Source of the DNA: Falsiroseomonas sp051859025
GTDB taxonomy: Bacteria > Pseudomonadota > Alphaproteobacteria > Acetobacterales > Acetobacteraceae
Assembly (NCBI RefSeq): GCF_051859025.1
Contig: NZ_JBHYGL010000011.1
Location: 58,760 to 122,759, forward strand
Direction: 5' to 3'
DNA: 64,000 nt
Shown piece by piece: positions 24,969 to 34,035 of this stretch; position 1 is the stretch's first letter; each line of letters begins with the position of its first letter. Made by a program: the position numbers and the translations under genes. The notes beneath the pieces were generated by a model. The model had not been told where the DNA came from. It made no database searches and saw only the letters and a program-made list of their open reading frames with translations.

Positions 24969-25994
24969 CTACCGCAGCGGCAGCGCGTAGACCAAGCCGC
25001 CATTGGTCCAGAGGTTGTTCGGCCCGCGCGGCAAATTCACCGGCGTCTGAGGCCCGAAATGCCGGTCATACAGCTCCCCGTAATTCCCGATCGCGCGCAC
25101 GACGTTGTAGGCCCAGGCGGGATCGATCTTGAGGGACTGCCCCAGTTCCGGCGTTACGCCCAGCAGGCGCCGCGTGTTCGGGTTCACGCTGGCGCGGCGC
25201 TGTTCCTCCGCATTCGCGCGCGTGATGCCCTGCTCCTCCGCCTCGATCACGGCGTAGGTGTACCAGCGCACCAGGTCGAACCATTCCTCGTCGCCCCGGC
25301 GGAGATAGGCGCCATAGGGTTCCTTGCTGAAGCGCTCCGACAGGATGGTCCAGTCCGCCGGCCGCGGCATCGATGAACGGACGCCCGCGAGCTGCGAGGC
25401 ATCCGTCCCGAAGGCATCGCAGCGCCCGGCCTGCAGCGCCTCCGATGCCTGGTCGGTCCGTTCGAACACCACCGGCCGGAAGGGCACGTTGATGCTGCGG
25501 AAATAGTCCGCCGTCACCTGTTCGTTCGTCGTGCCCTGGATCAGGCAGATCGTCGCGCCGTTCAGCTCCGCCACGCGGGACACGCCGAGCGTGTTGCGCA
25601 CCATGAAGCCGTGCCCGTCATAGAAATACGTCACGGCATGCCGCAGGCCGAGCGTGGTGTCCCGCAGCATGGTCTGGGTGGAGGTGCGGAACAGCACGTC
25701 GATCTCCCCCGATCCCAGCGCCGTGAAACGCGTGGAGGAGGACAGCCCGACGAAGCGCACCTTGCTGGCATCGTTGAAGATCGCGACAGCCAGGCCGCGG
25801 CAGAGATCCGCATCCATGCCCTGCCAGACACCGCGGCTGTCCGGCAGCGCGAAGCCGGCGACGCCGGTATGGATGCCGCAGACCAGCGTCCCCCGCGCGC
25901 GGACGGCATCAAGGGTGGGTCCCGCTACAGCGGGTGTGACGATGGCAGCGCATGCGGCAACAGCCGCGGCCGCGAGGCCTCGGAACCATGACAT
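24969..25994 (-). CDS. Amino-acid ABC transporter substrate-binding protein (AapJ-like)
   Basis: This is a 341-residue periplasmic receptor for polar amino acids. A signal peptide covers about 1-24 (LAAAAVAACAAIVTPAVAG). The mature part opens with LDAVRARGTLVCGIHTG and continues with GFALPDSRGVWQGMDADLCRGLAVAIF, both typical of the general L-amino-acid (Aap) receptors, which are longer than the His/Gln receptors. No permease or ATPase genes are adjacent. GFAL... and DRHFGPQTPVNLPRGPNNLW near the C-terminus support the Aap group. Confidence 0.88.
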   Translation of the reverse strand: MSWFRGLAAAAVAACAAIVTPAVAGPTLDAVRARGTLVCGIHTGVAGFALPDSRGVWQGMDADLCRGLAVAIFNDASKVRFVGLSSSTRFTALGSGEIDVLFRTSTQTMLRDTTLGLRHAVTYFYDGHGFMVRNTLGVSRVAELNGATICLIQGTTNEQVTADYFRSINVPFRPVVFERTDQASEALQAGRCDAFGTDASQLAGVRSSMPRPADWTILSERFSKEPYGAYLRRGDEEWFDLVRWYTYAVIEAEEQGITRANAEEQRRASVNPNTRRLLGVTPELGQSLKIDPAWAYNVVRAIGNYGELYDRHFGPQTPVNLPRGPNNLWTNGGLVYALPLR

Positions 25995-26057
25995 GATTGT
26001 TCTCCCTGTTCGACAGCGGCGGGATCGTCTCGCCGCCGGATACAGGGAGTCAATGAC

Positions 26058-27113
26058 CTATCGTGACGGCGGCCGCCCCGCGAAGGCATCGCCCAGCAGC
26101 GCGCGGATGCCTTCCCGCGTCAGCGGCCGCGGATTGGGATAGGGGCTCCCCGCCGCGATCGCCGCCGCGCCGTCCAGATCGGATTCGGAAAGGCCCAGCG
26201 CCGCCAGGCTCATCGGCGCACCGATGCGGGACGCCAGGTCCCACAGCCCCCGCGCCGCATCCTCCGCCCCGATCGCCCGCGCCACGCGCGCCATCGCATC
26301 GCGGGCCGCCGGCGCGTTGAATCCCGTGGCATGCGGCAGCATCACCGAATGCGTCTCCGCATGGGGCAGGCCGAAGCTGCCGCCCAGCACGTGGCAGATC
26401 TTGTGGTGCAGCGCGATGGAAACGGCGCCGAGGCACGCCCCCGCCAGGAAGGCCCCCTGCAGCGCATCCGACCGCGCCGCCGCATCCCCCGCCACGCAGC
26501 GCGGCAAGGCCCCGGCGAGCAGCCGCAGCGATTCCTCCGCCATCAGCGACGTCACGGGATTGGCGTCCACGGCATAGAGCGCCTCCACCGCATGGGCCAT
26601 CGCGTTCAGCCCCGATGTCGCGGTCAGCGCCGGCGGCATGGAAAGCGTGAGGTCGACGTCATAGACGGCAACCTCCGGCAGCACCGCGGCATCGCGGATG
26701 GCGATCTTGCGCGCACCCTCGGTCTGGCCCAGCAGCGGCGTCATCTCCGACCCCGCATAGGTCGTGGGCACCGCGATCTGCGGCAGGCCCGTGCGCAGCG
26801 CCAAGGCCTTGCCGAGCCCGATCGCGGACCCGCCGCCCAGCGCCACCAGGCAATCGCCGTCCAGCGCGCGCAATTCCGCCAGCGCCGCTTCCGTCACATC
26901 CACGGGCGTATGCATCGCCGCGGTCGCGATCACACCCGCGCCGCGATCGCCGAGCATCGCCAGGGTCGCCGCGCCCCGCCGCGCCTGCGTCGGCGTCACC
27001 ACCACCACCGCGCGCCGCGCGCCCAGCCGGGCAACTTCCTCCGCCAGCGCCGCCAGCGTGCCGGTGCCGAAGACGACACGCCCAGGCGCCGCGTTCCATG
27101 TGAAGCGATTCAC
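26058..27113 (-). CDS. Maleylacetate reductase (iron-containing alcohol dehydrogenase family)
   Basis: This NAD(P)H-dependent enzyme reduces maleylacetate to 3-oxoadipate in hydroxyquinol-type aromatic degradation. The 351 residues include the nucleotide-binding ALGGGSAIGLGKA and the metal-site region GLNAMAHAVEALYA, LHHKICHVLGG and LPHAETHSVMLPH, closely matching maleylacetate reductases. Start is GTG at 27113, overlapping the exporter ATPase stop by 4 nt, so it is the last gene of the TetR-exporter operon. No ring-cleavage dioxygenase lies nearby. Confidence 0.9.
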   Translation of the reverse strand: MNRFTWNAAPGRVVFGTGTLAALAEEVARLGARRAVVVVTPTQARRGAATLAMLGDRGAGVIATAAMHTPVDVTEAALAELRALDGDCLVALGGGSAIGLGKALALRTGLPQIAVPTTYAGSEMTPLLGQTEGARKIAIRDAAVLPEVAVYDVDLTLSMPPALTATSGLNAMAHAVEALYAVDANPVTSLMAEESLRLLAGALPRCVAGDAAARSDALQGAFLAGACLGAVSIALHHKICHVLGGSFGLPHAETHSVMLPHATGFNAPAARDAMARVARAIGAEDAARGLWDLASRIGAPMSLAALGLSESDLDGAAAIAAGSPYPNPRPLTREGIRALLGDAFAGRPPSR

Positions 27114-27820
27114 GCCGCCTTCTCCTTGCCCGCATCCACGATGCGCCCATCCTCCATGGACACGATCCGGTCCGCGATGTCGAGGATGCGCGGATCATGC
27201 GTCACCAGCAGGATCGGCACGCCGCGGGATTTCGCGAGGTTGCGCAGCAGCTTCACCACCTCCTGCCCGCTCGCCCTGTCGAGCGCCGCCGTCGGTTCAT
27301 CCGCCAGCACCAGGCCAGGATCGGCCGCCAGCGCCCGCGCCACCGAAACGCGCTGCCGCTGCCCGCCGGAGAGCTGGGAGGGCAGCTTGTCCACGTGATC
27401 CGAGAGGCCCACGGCGCCCAGCAGTTCCGCCGCCCGCTTCATCCGCGCGGATTCGGCCATGGCGCCATCCTGTTCCAGCGCCATCGCGACATTCTGCCGC
27501 GCCGTCAGGAAACCCAGCAGGTTGTGGTTCTGGAAGATGAAGCCGATGCGCCGGCGCAGCTTCACGCGCGTGCCCTCGCTCGCGCCGCGCAGTTCCTCTC
27601 CCAGCACCTGCGCGCTGCCTTCCTGCATGGCGCGCAGCGCGCCGATCAGGGTCAGCAGCGTCGTCTTGCCGCTGCCCGAGGGCCCCGTCAGCAGCACGAT
27701 CTCCCCGGGCTGCACCGCCAGCGTCACGTCCCGCAGCACCAGGCGCTTCAGCTCTCCCTCGCCATAGGCGTAGTTGAGGCCACGCAGATCGACGGGGATC
27801 GGCGAACGCAGCGTCTCCAT
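27110..27820 (-). CDS. ABC exporter ATP-binding protein, DevA family
   Basis: This is the ATPase of a DevBCA-type (MacB-like) exporter, 236 residues. The Walker A GPSGSGKTT is at 46-54, the signature LSGGQRQRVSVARAL at 150-164 and Walker B VLADEPTAALD at 171-181. The ATG at 27820 overlaps the permease stop by one base (TGATG). DevA-type ATPases energise export of glycolipids or lipophilic compounds through a membrane-fusion protein and TolC. The cargo here is unknown, but the TetR regulator suggests a toxic or signalling compound. Confidence 0.92.
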   Translation of the reverse strand: METLRSPIPVDLRGLNYAYGEGELKRLVLRDVTLAVQPGEIVLLTGPSGSGKTTLLTLIGALRAMQEGSAQVLGEELRGASEGTRVKLRRRIGFIFQNHNLLGFLTARQNVAMALEQDGAMAESARMKRAAELLGAVGLSDHVDKLPSQLSGGQRQRVSVARALAADPGLVLADEPTAALDRASGQEVVKLLRNLAKSRGVPILLVTHDPRILDIADRIVSMEDGRIVDAGKEKAA

Positions 27821-29079
27821 CAGAACATGTCCGCGGGGTTGGCGTCCCGCAGCTTGCGCATCGCCAGCAGGCCCGCCACGGCGCACATGGTGAAGATCAT
27901 CAGGAACACCGATGTCGCGCGCGACACATCCATCGCCAGCGGCAGGAAGGTCGCGGCCCCCACCACGTCATACAGGAAGGCGGAGAGGAGAAAGCCCGGG
28001 ATGAAGCCGCCGATCGCCAGGATCAGCGACGCGCCCAGCACCACACGGCCGAGGTAGAAATTCGAATACCCCATCGCCTTCAGCGTCGCATATTCCTTGA
28101 GGTGGCCTGCGATATCGCTGAACAGGATCTGGTAGACGATCACCATCCCGACGACCAATCCCATCAGGCTGCCGAAGGCGAAGATGAAGCCGATCGGCGT
28201 CGCCTCCTCCCAGTATTTCCGCTCATGCGCGTTCAACTCGGCCTGCGTCATCACCATCGCATCCGCCGGCAGGATGTCCCGCAATTGCCGCTGCACGGCG
28301 AGCACGTCTGAACCCGGTCGCAGCTTGATGGCGACAAGGTCGATGGCCGCGACCTGGCGTTCCTTCACGACCCGTCGAAAGTTCACGTCGGACAGCACGA
28401 GGTTGCCGTCGGCACCGAAGCTGGGCCCGATCTCGATCAGCCCCACGACATCCACCTGCCGGTTGCCGACCTCCACCGCGAAGGGCCCGCGCTCCGCCAG
28501 CAGCCGCGGCACGGCGCCGAATTCGGGGCGGGACCGGCTGTCGAAGGCCACCGTGTCGGCGCGCTTCAGCTGCTCCACCAGCGGCGCCAGGCCGGGGAAG
28601 TCCAGCACCCCCGCATCGGTATCCACGCCGATCAGCTGGATCGCGCGGCGCGTGCCGTTCTCCGGGTTCCGCCATGTCGCCTGCGCCAGGTAGACCGGCA
28701 CGGCGCGCTCCACCTCCGGCAGGGCCAGCACCTGGTAGGCCCGGCCGCGCGGCAGCGGTTCCGGCTTGAAGCTTGCCGTCGTCAGCGGGTGGATCAGGAA
28801 CAGGTCGCCCCGCATGGCGCCGATCAGCGCGGTGGCGCTGTCGAACAGCGCAGCGCGGAAGCCCAGCTGCATGAAGACCAGCACGCAGGCGAACATCACG
28901 CCGGCGATGGCGGAGGCGAAGCGCGCCTTCTCGCTCCGCAACTGCCGCCAGGCGAGGCGCAGCGCCAGCAGCGTCGCGGCCGCGAAGCCCGGCGCCCGGC
29001 GCGGCGCGACGGAGGGCGTGCCCGCCGGCGTCGCCAGTTCCGGCGCCCAGGGAAGCAGCGGGGGCAGCTGGTCGTTCAC
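27820..29079 (-). CDS. ABC exporter permease, DevC/FtsX family
   Basis: This 419-residue inner-membrane protein has one helix near 55-78, a large periplasmic domain, and three helices near 300-325, 345-375 and 390-410, the layout of DevC/MacB-FtsX permeases. The segment RLAWRQLRSEKARFASAIAG before helix 1 and GHLKEYATLKAMGYSN before helix 3 are family hallmarks. Start is GTG at 29079, overlapping the fusion-protein stop by 4 nt (GTGA). It pairs with the ATPase downstream and fusion protein upstream. Confidence 0.9.
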   Translation of the reverse strand: MNDQLPPLLPWAPELATPAGTPSVAPRRAPGFAAATLLALRLAWRQLRSEKARFASAIAGVMFACVLVFMQLGFRAALFDSATALIGAMRGDLFLIHPLTTASFKPEPLPRGRAYQVLALPEVERAVPVYLAQATWRNPENGTRRAIQLIGVDTDAGVLDFPGLAPLVEQLKRADTVAFDSRSRPEFGAVPRLLAERGPFAVEVGNRQVDVVGLIEIGPSFGADGNLVLSDVNFRRVVKERQVAAIDLVAIKLRPGSDVLAVQRQLRDILPADAMVMTQAELNAHERKYWEEATPIGFIFAFGSLMGLVVGMVIVYQILFSDIAGHLKEYATLKAMGYSNFYLGRVVLGASLILAIGGFIPGFLLSAFLYDVVGAATFLPLAMDVSRATSVFLMIFTMCAVAGLLAMRKLRDANPADMF

Positions 29080-30116
29080 GGCCGTATCGCCACCTGCACC
29101 TGCATGTTGGACCGCCGCGCCAGCGCCGCCACGCCATCGGCACCCAACGCGAGGCGCACCTCCACCGTCCGCGCATCCACCGCCGCCACCGGGTCCGTCC
29201 CCGCCTGCGTCGTGCGCCGCACCTGCCAGCCGATCTCCCGCACCACCGCCGCGAAGCGCCGCGCCTCCCCCGGCACAAGCACTTCCGCCGCCGCACCGGG
29301 GCGGAGCCGCGCGAGGTCCGTCTCGAACACATCGGCCACGACATCGATGGCCGAGAGGTCCGCCATCTCCAGCACCCCATCGGTCGGCACGCGTTCGCCG
29401 GCGCGCGCGATCACGCGCAGCACCGTGCCCGCGATTGGTGCCCGCAGCCGGGCCATCGCGGCTTCCGCCCGGGCCCGCGCCACCGCCGCCTCGGCCGCCG
29501 CGAATTCGGCCTCGGCCAGCGCCAGGTCTTCCGGGCGCGGGCTCAGCAGCGTCTCCAGCGTGGCCTGCGCCTCCGCGCGCTCCGCCCGGGCGCGGTTGGC
29601 GGCGAAGCGGGCGCGTTCCGCCGTCGCCTCCGCTCCGGCGCCGCTGCGCTCCAGCCGTTCCGCACGCTCCGCATCCCGGCGGGCGGAGGCCTCGGCGCTG
29701 GTCACCGCCTCGATCCGCGCGCGCTGGGCCGCGATCTCCGATGGCCTGCCGGCGGCGCGGGTGCGGTCCAGCCTGGCGCGGGCCTGCGCCAGCTGCGCCT
29801 CCGCCTGCGCCAATGCGGCATCCTTCAGCCCCGCATCATGGAATTCCGCCACCACCTGGCCGGCGGCGACCACATCGCCCTCCGCCACCAGCAGCCGGTC
29901 GATCCGCGCGCCTTCCTGGCTGTTCCCAGGCGCGAGGCGCCGGATGCGCGAGGCGGGCTCCACCCGCCCCAGCGCGCCGACACCAGCGGGCCCGGCCGGT
30001 GCGGCCGGCGCCACCACGGGCGCGGGCGCCGCGCCGGGCTGCATCGCCTGGAACCCCGCCGCCAGCGCGGCCACCACCGCCACGCCGCCCAGCAGCAGTT
30101 TCGTGCGGCGCGTCAT
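29076..30116 (-). CDS. HlyD-family membrane-fusion protein (DevB-like)
   Basis: This 346-residue periplasmic adaptor links the exporter to an outer-membrane channel. It has one N-terminal membrane anchor (about 7-25), a lipoyl-like half (IDRLLVAEGDVVAAGQVVAEF), a long coiled coil rich in Ala, Arg and Glu (about 110-210), the second lipoyl half (RLRAPIAGTVLRVIARAGERV) and a beta-barrel. The ATG overlaps the tetR stop by 4 nt (ATGA). Length and architecture fit DevB. Confidence 0.9.
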   Translation of the reverse strand: MTRRTKLLLGGVAVVAALAAGFQAMQPGAAPAPVVAPAAPAGPAGVGALGRVEPASRIRRLAPGNSQEGARIDRLLVAEGDVVAAGQVVAEFHDAGLKDAALAQAEAQLAQARARLDRTRAAGRPSEIAAQRARIEAVTSAEASARRDAERAERLERSGAGAEATAERARFAANRARAERAEAQATLETLLSPRPEDLALAEAEFAAAEAAVARARAEAAMARLRAPIAGTVLRVIARAGERVPTDGVLEMADLSAIDVVADVFETDLARLRPGAAAEVLVPGEARRFAAVVREIGWQVRRTTQAGTDPVAAVDARTVEVRLALGADGVAALARRSNMQVQVAIRP

Positions 30117-30688
30117 GGCGCGGCCTCCAGCAGCCGTTCAAGCGCGCCCCGCATGGCGCGCAAATCATCGGGGCCAAAGGTGTAGAGGCCGAAGACGTGG
30201 GACATGAACAGCCCGTCCGTCGCCGCCATGATGGCGAGGCCCGCGCCCGGCGCCAGGCCATCTTCCGCCACCGCGATGCGCATGCGGTCGAACACCGCGC
30301 GCACGGGGTCGAGCAGCGCGCGGTCATGGTGGAAGGCCGCCAGGAAGACCGCCGCCGCGCGGTCCTGGTGTTCGCAGGCCATCTCATCGAAGGCCCAGGC
30401 CAGCATCGCCCGCGCCACGCGGCCGGGGCCTTCCGCCTGCGCCGCCACGGTCGCGTCGAAATCGGCGGTGATGCTGTCCGCCAGCCGCCCCAGCATCCCG
30501 GCCAGCAGCGCCTCCTTGGAGGCGAAGTGATACAGCAGCCCGCCCTTGGACACGCCGGCATCCCGCGCCACCGCTTCCAGCGTCATCGCCGGCACCCCGC
30601 GCGCCTGCACGATCGCCTCCGCGGCGTCGAGGACACGGGTGCGCGCATCGGGCGGCGGCTGCGTGGTCACGGAGGGAGCATGATTCAT
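30113..30688 (-). CDS. TetR-family transcriptional regulator
   Basis: This 191-residue repressor has an N-terminal helix-turn-helix (TRVLDAAEAIVQARGVPAMTLEAVARDAGVSKGGLLYHF, split here across residues 17-56; KGGLLYHFASKEALL is the family signature) and a ligand-binding C-terminal domain. It is the first gene of the operon with the DevBCA exporter and maleylacetate reductase. Two inverted-repeat sites lie just upstream, so it probably represses its own operon until it binds an exported compound. I start at ATG 30688; a TTG at 30697 is also possible. Confidence 0.9.
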   Translation of the reverse strand: MNHAPSVTTQPPPDARTRVLDAAEAIVQARGVPAMTLEAVARDAGVSKGGLLYHFASKEALLAGMLGRLADSITADFDATVAAQAEGPGRVARAMLAWAFDEMACEHQDRAAAVFLAAFHHDRALLDPVRAVFDRMRIAVAEDGLAPGAGLAIMAATDGLFMSHVFGLYTFGPDDLRAMRGALERLLEAAP

Positions 30689-30699
30689 GCCCCTCAACT

Positions 30700-30744
30700 A
30701 AACCGGCCGGACGGTCTGTCAAGACCCAACCGTCCAGCCGGTAC
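30700..30744. promoter_or_regulatory. Two adjacent TetR-type operator sites
   Basis: Site 1 (30701-30718, AACCGGCCGGACGGTCT) and site 2 (30728-30743, AACCGTCCAGCCGGTA) are each imperfect palindromes of the A-ACCG-n-CCGG-n-CGGT type bound by many TetR proteins. They also form one larger inverted repeat with each other. They lie 12-55 nt upstream of the tetR start, between it and the end of the receptor gene at 30752. Confidence 0.6.
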
Positions 30745-30751
30745 AGTTCGG

Positions 30752-31774
30752 TCAGGCGACCAGGCGATCCGCCCGTGCCGGCAGGTAGGCGTCGGTATAG
30801 AGTTCCGCCGCCGAGGGCCTGCGGGGGAAGCGATAGACCCGCTCCAGGATGCCGAGCCCGGCCTCCAGCCGCGCCGGCACCACCGCCGACAGGCCGTTCG
30901 CCTTCACGTGATCGGTCATGATCATCTCATCCACCACGATCCGGCTGCGCGCGGTCTCCAGCGCCAGGTCGGACAGCGGCTCCGCCTCCTTCACCGTCGT
31001 CGCCGCCGCCGCGGGGTCGCGCACCATCAGCTGCACGCCGCGGCTGATGCCCCGCACGATGCCGCGGACGATGTCGGGGTTGGCCTCCGCATAGCGCCGC
31101 GTGGTGATGACGCCGTTCGAGTACAGCGGCACGCCAAAGTCCCGGTAGCGCATGATGTTCTGCTGCGCCCGCGCCACGCCCAACCCTTCCAGGCTGATGA
31201 CGGCGGAGCTGACGAAGCCCGTGATCGCATCCGCCTGGCCCCGCACCAGCATCGGCTCCCGCAATTCAGGGGAGACGCTGATCCAGTTGACCTTGCTGGC
31301 ATCGAAGCCCGCCGCTTCGGCAAACACGGGAAAGATCTGTCGCCCCGCATCGCCCTCCGGCGCCGCCAGCCGCCGGCCCTCCAGATCCTTCGGCTCCCGG
31401 ATGGGCCCGCCGGCGCGGGAGACGCAGACCAGCGGCAGACCGTCGAAGGTCATCATCACGCAGATCATGCCGATGGACGGATTCTCCGCCGCGAAGCGCG
31501 CCATGGAGGAGAAGTCGCCGAAGCCGATGTCATAGGCGCCACCGGCGATGTCGACGGGCACGCGGCCCGATCCGAAGCCGCGGTTGACGCGCGCATCGAT
31601 CCCTTCCTCCCGGAAATAGCCCAGGCGGTGCGCGGCGATGGCGAAGGCGGAGGCGCCGGAGAAGGCCCAGTCCAGCGTGAAGCGCGTGCTGCGCATCTGC
31701 GCCCGCGCATGCAGCGCGGGCAGCGACAGCCCGGCGCCGAGGCCGGCGATGAGGGTGGCGCGACGGGTGATCAT
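30752..31774 (-). CDS. NMT1/THI5-type ABC substrate-binding protein
   Basis: This is a 340-residue periplasmic receptor of the nitrate/sulfonate/pyrimidine (NMT1) group. The signal is twin-arginine-like (MITRRATLIAGLGAGLSLPALHARA). The mature part starts RFTLDWAFSGASAFAIAA and GYFREEGIDARVNRGFGSG, the family fingerprint. Two ATGs are possible: 31774 has GAGGAG 9 nt upstream, while 31783 has it directly adjacent, so 31774 is used. It follows a Rieske oxygenase gene by 13 nt on the same strand. A paralogue with the same neighbour type lies at 40093. No permease or ATPase is adjacent. Confidence 0.88.
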   Translation of the reverse strand: MITRRATLIAGLGAGLSLPALHARAQMRSTRFTLDWAFSGASAFAIAAHRLGYFREEGIDARVNRGFGSGRVPVDIAGGAYDIGFGDFSSMARFAAENPSIGMICVMMTFDGLPLVCVSRAGGPIREPKDLEGRRLAAPEGDAGRQIFPVFAEAAGFDASKVNWISVSPELREPMLVRGQADAITGFVSSAVISLEGLGVARAQQNIMRYRDFGVPLYSNGVITTRRYAEANPDIVRGIVRGISRGVQLMVRDPAAAATTVKEAEPLSDLALETARSRIVVDEMIMTDHVKANGLSAVVPARLEAGLGILERVYRFPRRPSAAELYTDAYLPARADRLVA

Positions 31775-31787
31775 CGGGGTCATCTCC

Positions 31788-32822
31788 TCAGGCGGCCTTG
31801 GAGGGAACGGCGATGGCGGGGTCGGAATAGCGCTCCACGATCTCGCGCAGCTTCTTGCGCGCCATGTTGTTCGCCTTGTCCGCAGGCATGCCGGCTTCCG
31901 GCGTCTCCCACGGCATGATCGGCACATCGGGGCGCGTGGATTCCAGGATGAAGCGGTCCTCCGACGTCACCTTGCGGTCATGCGCGATGGCGGCGGCGGC
32001 GGGCACCTGTTCCTCGGTGTCGTTCCTCATGCAGAACTGCGTGAAGATGATCTTCCGGTCCGCCAGCGGCGTGCCGGCGGTGAAGATGATGTGCTGCACC
32101 CCGTTCGGGAACTTGATGTGCAGCCGGCGCGCGCAGGGCGCCCACCAGGTCGCGGTGCGGTCGCGCACCGTCGTCTCCTCCTTGATCCCCGTGTAGTCCT
32201 GGCCGACCTGCCGGTTCGCCACCGGCACGATGGAGCGGGAGATGATGCCGAACTCCGTCTCCTCCACATCCTCGGCGGGCGGGACGGGGTTCTTGATGTC
32301 GCCCTGCGTCTCCCGGTGCACGAAGGCGACATGGGCGAGGTCGAAGAAATTATCGGCGAGGCGGAACAGCGACATGTCCCATTCCTCGTGGAAGCAGTCG
32401 ATGAAGCGGAACCCCTCCGCGCCGAATTCCGGCAGATGGGGGATGTCCATCAGCGGCTCCTCCACCGCGACCCACACATACTCGTAGCGCACAGCCACGT
32501 GGTACTTCTTCACGAAGGCCCGGGCCGCGATCTCCGGCGTCAGGCCGGGGCGCTGCGGGATGCTGGTGCAGTGGCCGTCGGCGCCGAAGGCCCAGCCGTG
32601 ATAGGGGCAGCGGATCGAATCCCCGATGATCTCCCCCAGAGAGAGCTTGGCCGCGCGGTGGCAGCATTCATCGCGAAGGGCGGAGACGGTGCCATCCGCC
32701 GCCTGCCAGATCACCATGTCCTCGCCGAACAGGCTGAAGGGCTGCGGCCCCGCCTTCAGCTTCGCGACCGGCATCGCGACGTACCAGAATTTCCGGAATA
32801 CCGGGGCGTCCCCGACTTTCAT
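31788..32822 (-). CDS. Rieske non-heme iron oxygenase, large subunit (vanillate demethylase type)
   Basis: This is a 344-residue ring-hydroxylating or O-demethylating oxygenase. The Rieske 2Fe-2S ligands are Cys 53, His 55, Cys 72 and His 75 (CCHRAAKL and CPYHGWAFG). The mononuclear iron ligands include His 164 and His 169 in DNFFDLAHVAFVH. It needs a reductase, which is not encoded nearby. GGAG lies about 8 nt before the ATG. Adjacency to an uptake receptor suggests that the receptor supplies an aromatic or heterocyclic substrate. It is paralogous to the protein at 41573. Confidence 0.9.
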   Translation of the reverse strand: MKVGDAPVFRKFWYVAMPVAKLKAGPQPFSLFGEDMVIWQAADGTVSALRDECCHRAAKLSLGEIIGDSIRCPYHGWAFGADGHCTSIPQRPGLTPEIAARAFVKKYHVAVRYEYVWVAVEEPLMDIPHLPEFGAEGFRFIDCFHEEWDMSLFRLADNFFDLAHVAFVHRETQGDIKNPVPPAEDVEETEFGIISRSIVPVANRQVGQDYTGIKEETTVRDRTATWWAPCARRLHIKFPNGVQHIIFTAGTPLADRKIIFTQFCMRNDTEEQVPAAAAIAHDRKVTSEDRFILESTRPDVPIMPWETPEAGMPADKANNMARKKLREIVERYSDPAIAVPSKAA

Positions 32823-32874
32823 GCGATCTCTCCGTCCTTCAGGCGGGACGGCGGGATGCAAGCGGCGCGCCAGC

Positions 32875-32903
32875 GCAGCAGGGCCCGATCGGGCCCCTGC
32901 TGC
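32875..32903 (-). terminator. Strong hairpin after lpxK
   Basis: A near-perfect inverted repeat of about 15 bp (GCAGCAGGGCCCGAT against ATCGGG-CCCCTGCTGC, one bulged base) lies between the lpxK stop and the Rieske oxygenase start. No T tract follows, so factor-independent termination is uncertain, but the position fits the end of the lipid A operon. Confidence 0.5.
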
Positions 32904-32918
32904 ACCAGGAAGCGGCAA

Positions 32919-33905
32919 TCAGGCCGGGATCGGCACCCGCTGCGCCAGCGGGTCGAGCAGGCTCTCGATCTCCGCCGATTCCTCCCATTGCAGCGTCACC
33001 GTCACCACGGTCACGCGGCTGCGGAACTGCGCGGGGATGCGGACGAAATCCTTCTTCGTCGTCACCAGCAGGGCGCGCGCGGCCTCGGCCTGCGCCAGCA
33101 GGTCCTGGATCTCCCCGGCATCGTACTGGTAGTGGTCGCCGAAGGATTCGCGCCCCGCCAGCACGGCGCCGGATTCCTGGAGCGTGGCGAAGAATTTGCG
33201 CGGGTTGGCGATGCCGCAGAAGGCGAAGACGGGCTGGCCGCGCAGCATCGCCGCTTCCGGCCCCGCCGCCAGCTTCGCCCGCAGCACGCGCATCCCGGGC
33301 GGCAGTTGCGCCAGCGCGCCCGTCTCATCCTCCCCGATCAGCACGGCGGCCTGGCAGCGCGCGGCGGCGGCGGCCACGGGTTCGCGCAGCGGCCCGGCCG
33401 GGATGATCTGCCCGTTGCCGAAGCCGAAGCCCCCATCGATGATCAGCAGGGACAGGTCCTTGGCGAGCCCCGGATTCTGCAGCCCGTCATCCATCACGAT
33501 GGCGCGGGCATTGCCCTCGATCGCGGCCTTGGCGCCCAGTGCGCGGTCGGCGGAGACCCAGGTGGGGCGCACATCCGCCAGCAGCAGCGCCTCATCCCCC
33601 ACCAGCGTGCTGTCATGCGTCGCGGGATCGACGCGCAGCGGCCCCTTGGTGGTGCCGCCATAGCCCCGCAGCAGGAAATGCGCGGCCACGCCGCGATCCG
33701 CCAGCCGCCGCCCGATATCGAGGGCGACCGTCGTCTTCCCCGCGCCGCCCGCCGTGGCATTGCCGCAGCAGATCACCGGCACCGGCGCCTGCCAGCCCGG
33801 CCGCGCCATGCGCCGCGCCGTCGCCTGGGCATAGAGTGCCGAAAATGGGGCGAGCAGCAGGGGCATCACGCCACCGCCGCCCGCCCAGAAGGCGGGTGCT
33901 CGCAT
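32919..33905 (-). CDS. lpxK: Tetraacyldisaccharide 4'-kinase
   Basis: This inner-membrane-associated kinase phosphorylates the 4' position of the lipid A disaccharide. The 328 residues have the membrane-proximal N-terminus, P-loop GNATAGGAGKTT (48-59), the lipid-kinase segment FLLRGYGGTTKGPLRVD, and MDDGLQNPGLAKDLSLLIIDG, all characteristic of LpxK. ATG 33905 is chosen; AGGAA and AGG lie within 18 nt upstream. It follows waaA by 130 nt on the same strand, part of the envelope cluster 32919-36087. Confidence 0.95.
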   Translation of the reverse strand: MRAPAFWAGGGGVMPLLLAPFSALYAQATARRMARPGWQAPVPVICCGNATAGGAGKTTVALDIGRRLADRGVAAHFLLRGYGGTTKGPLRVDPATHDSTLVGDEALLLADVRPTWVSADRALGAKAAIEGNARAIVMDDGLQNPGLAKDLSLLIIDGGFGFGNGQIIPAGPLREPVAAAAARCQAAVLIGEDETGALAQLPPGMRVLRAKLAAGPEAAMLRGQPVFAFCGIANPRKFFATLQESGAVLAGRESFGDHYQYDAGEIQDLLAQAEAARALLVTTKKDFVRIPAQFRSRVTVVTVTLQWEESAEIESLLDPLAQRVPIPA

Positions 33906-34035
33906 CGTGCCTAACCGTTCCTCGACCCTTGTTGGTGCCCTTGCGGGCGCTACGCGACGGGGGCCCGGGGGCGGGACGCCCGCCATGGCCATTCAGCACT
34001 CGACCGGCCGGCCACGCCCCCGAGGCGGCCTGGGG

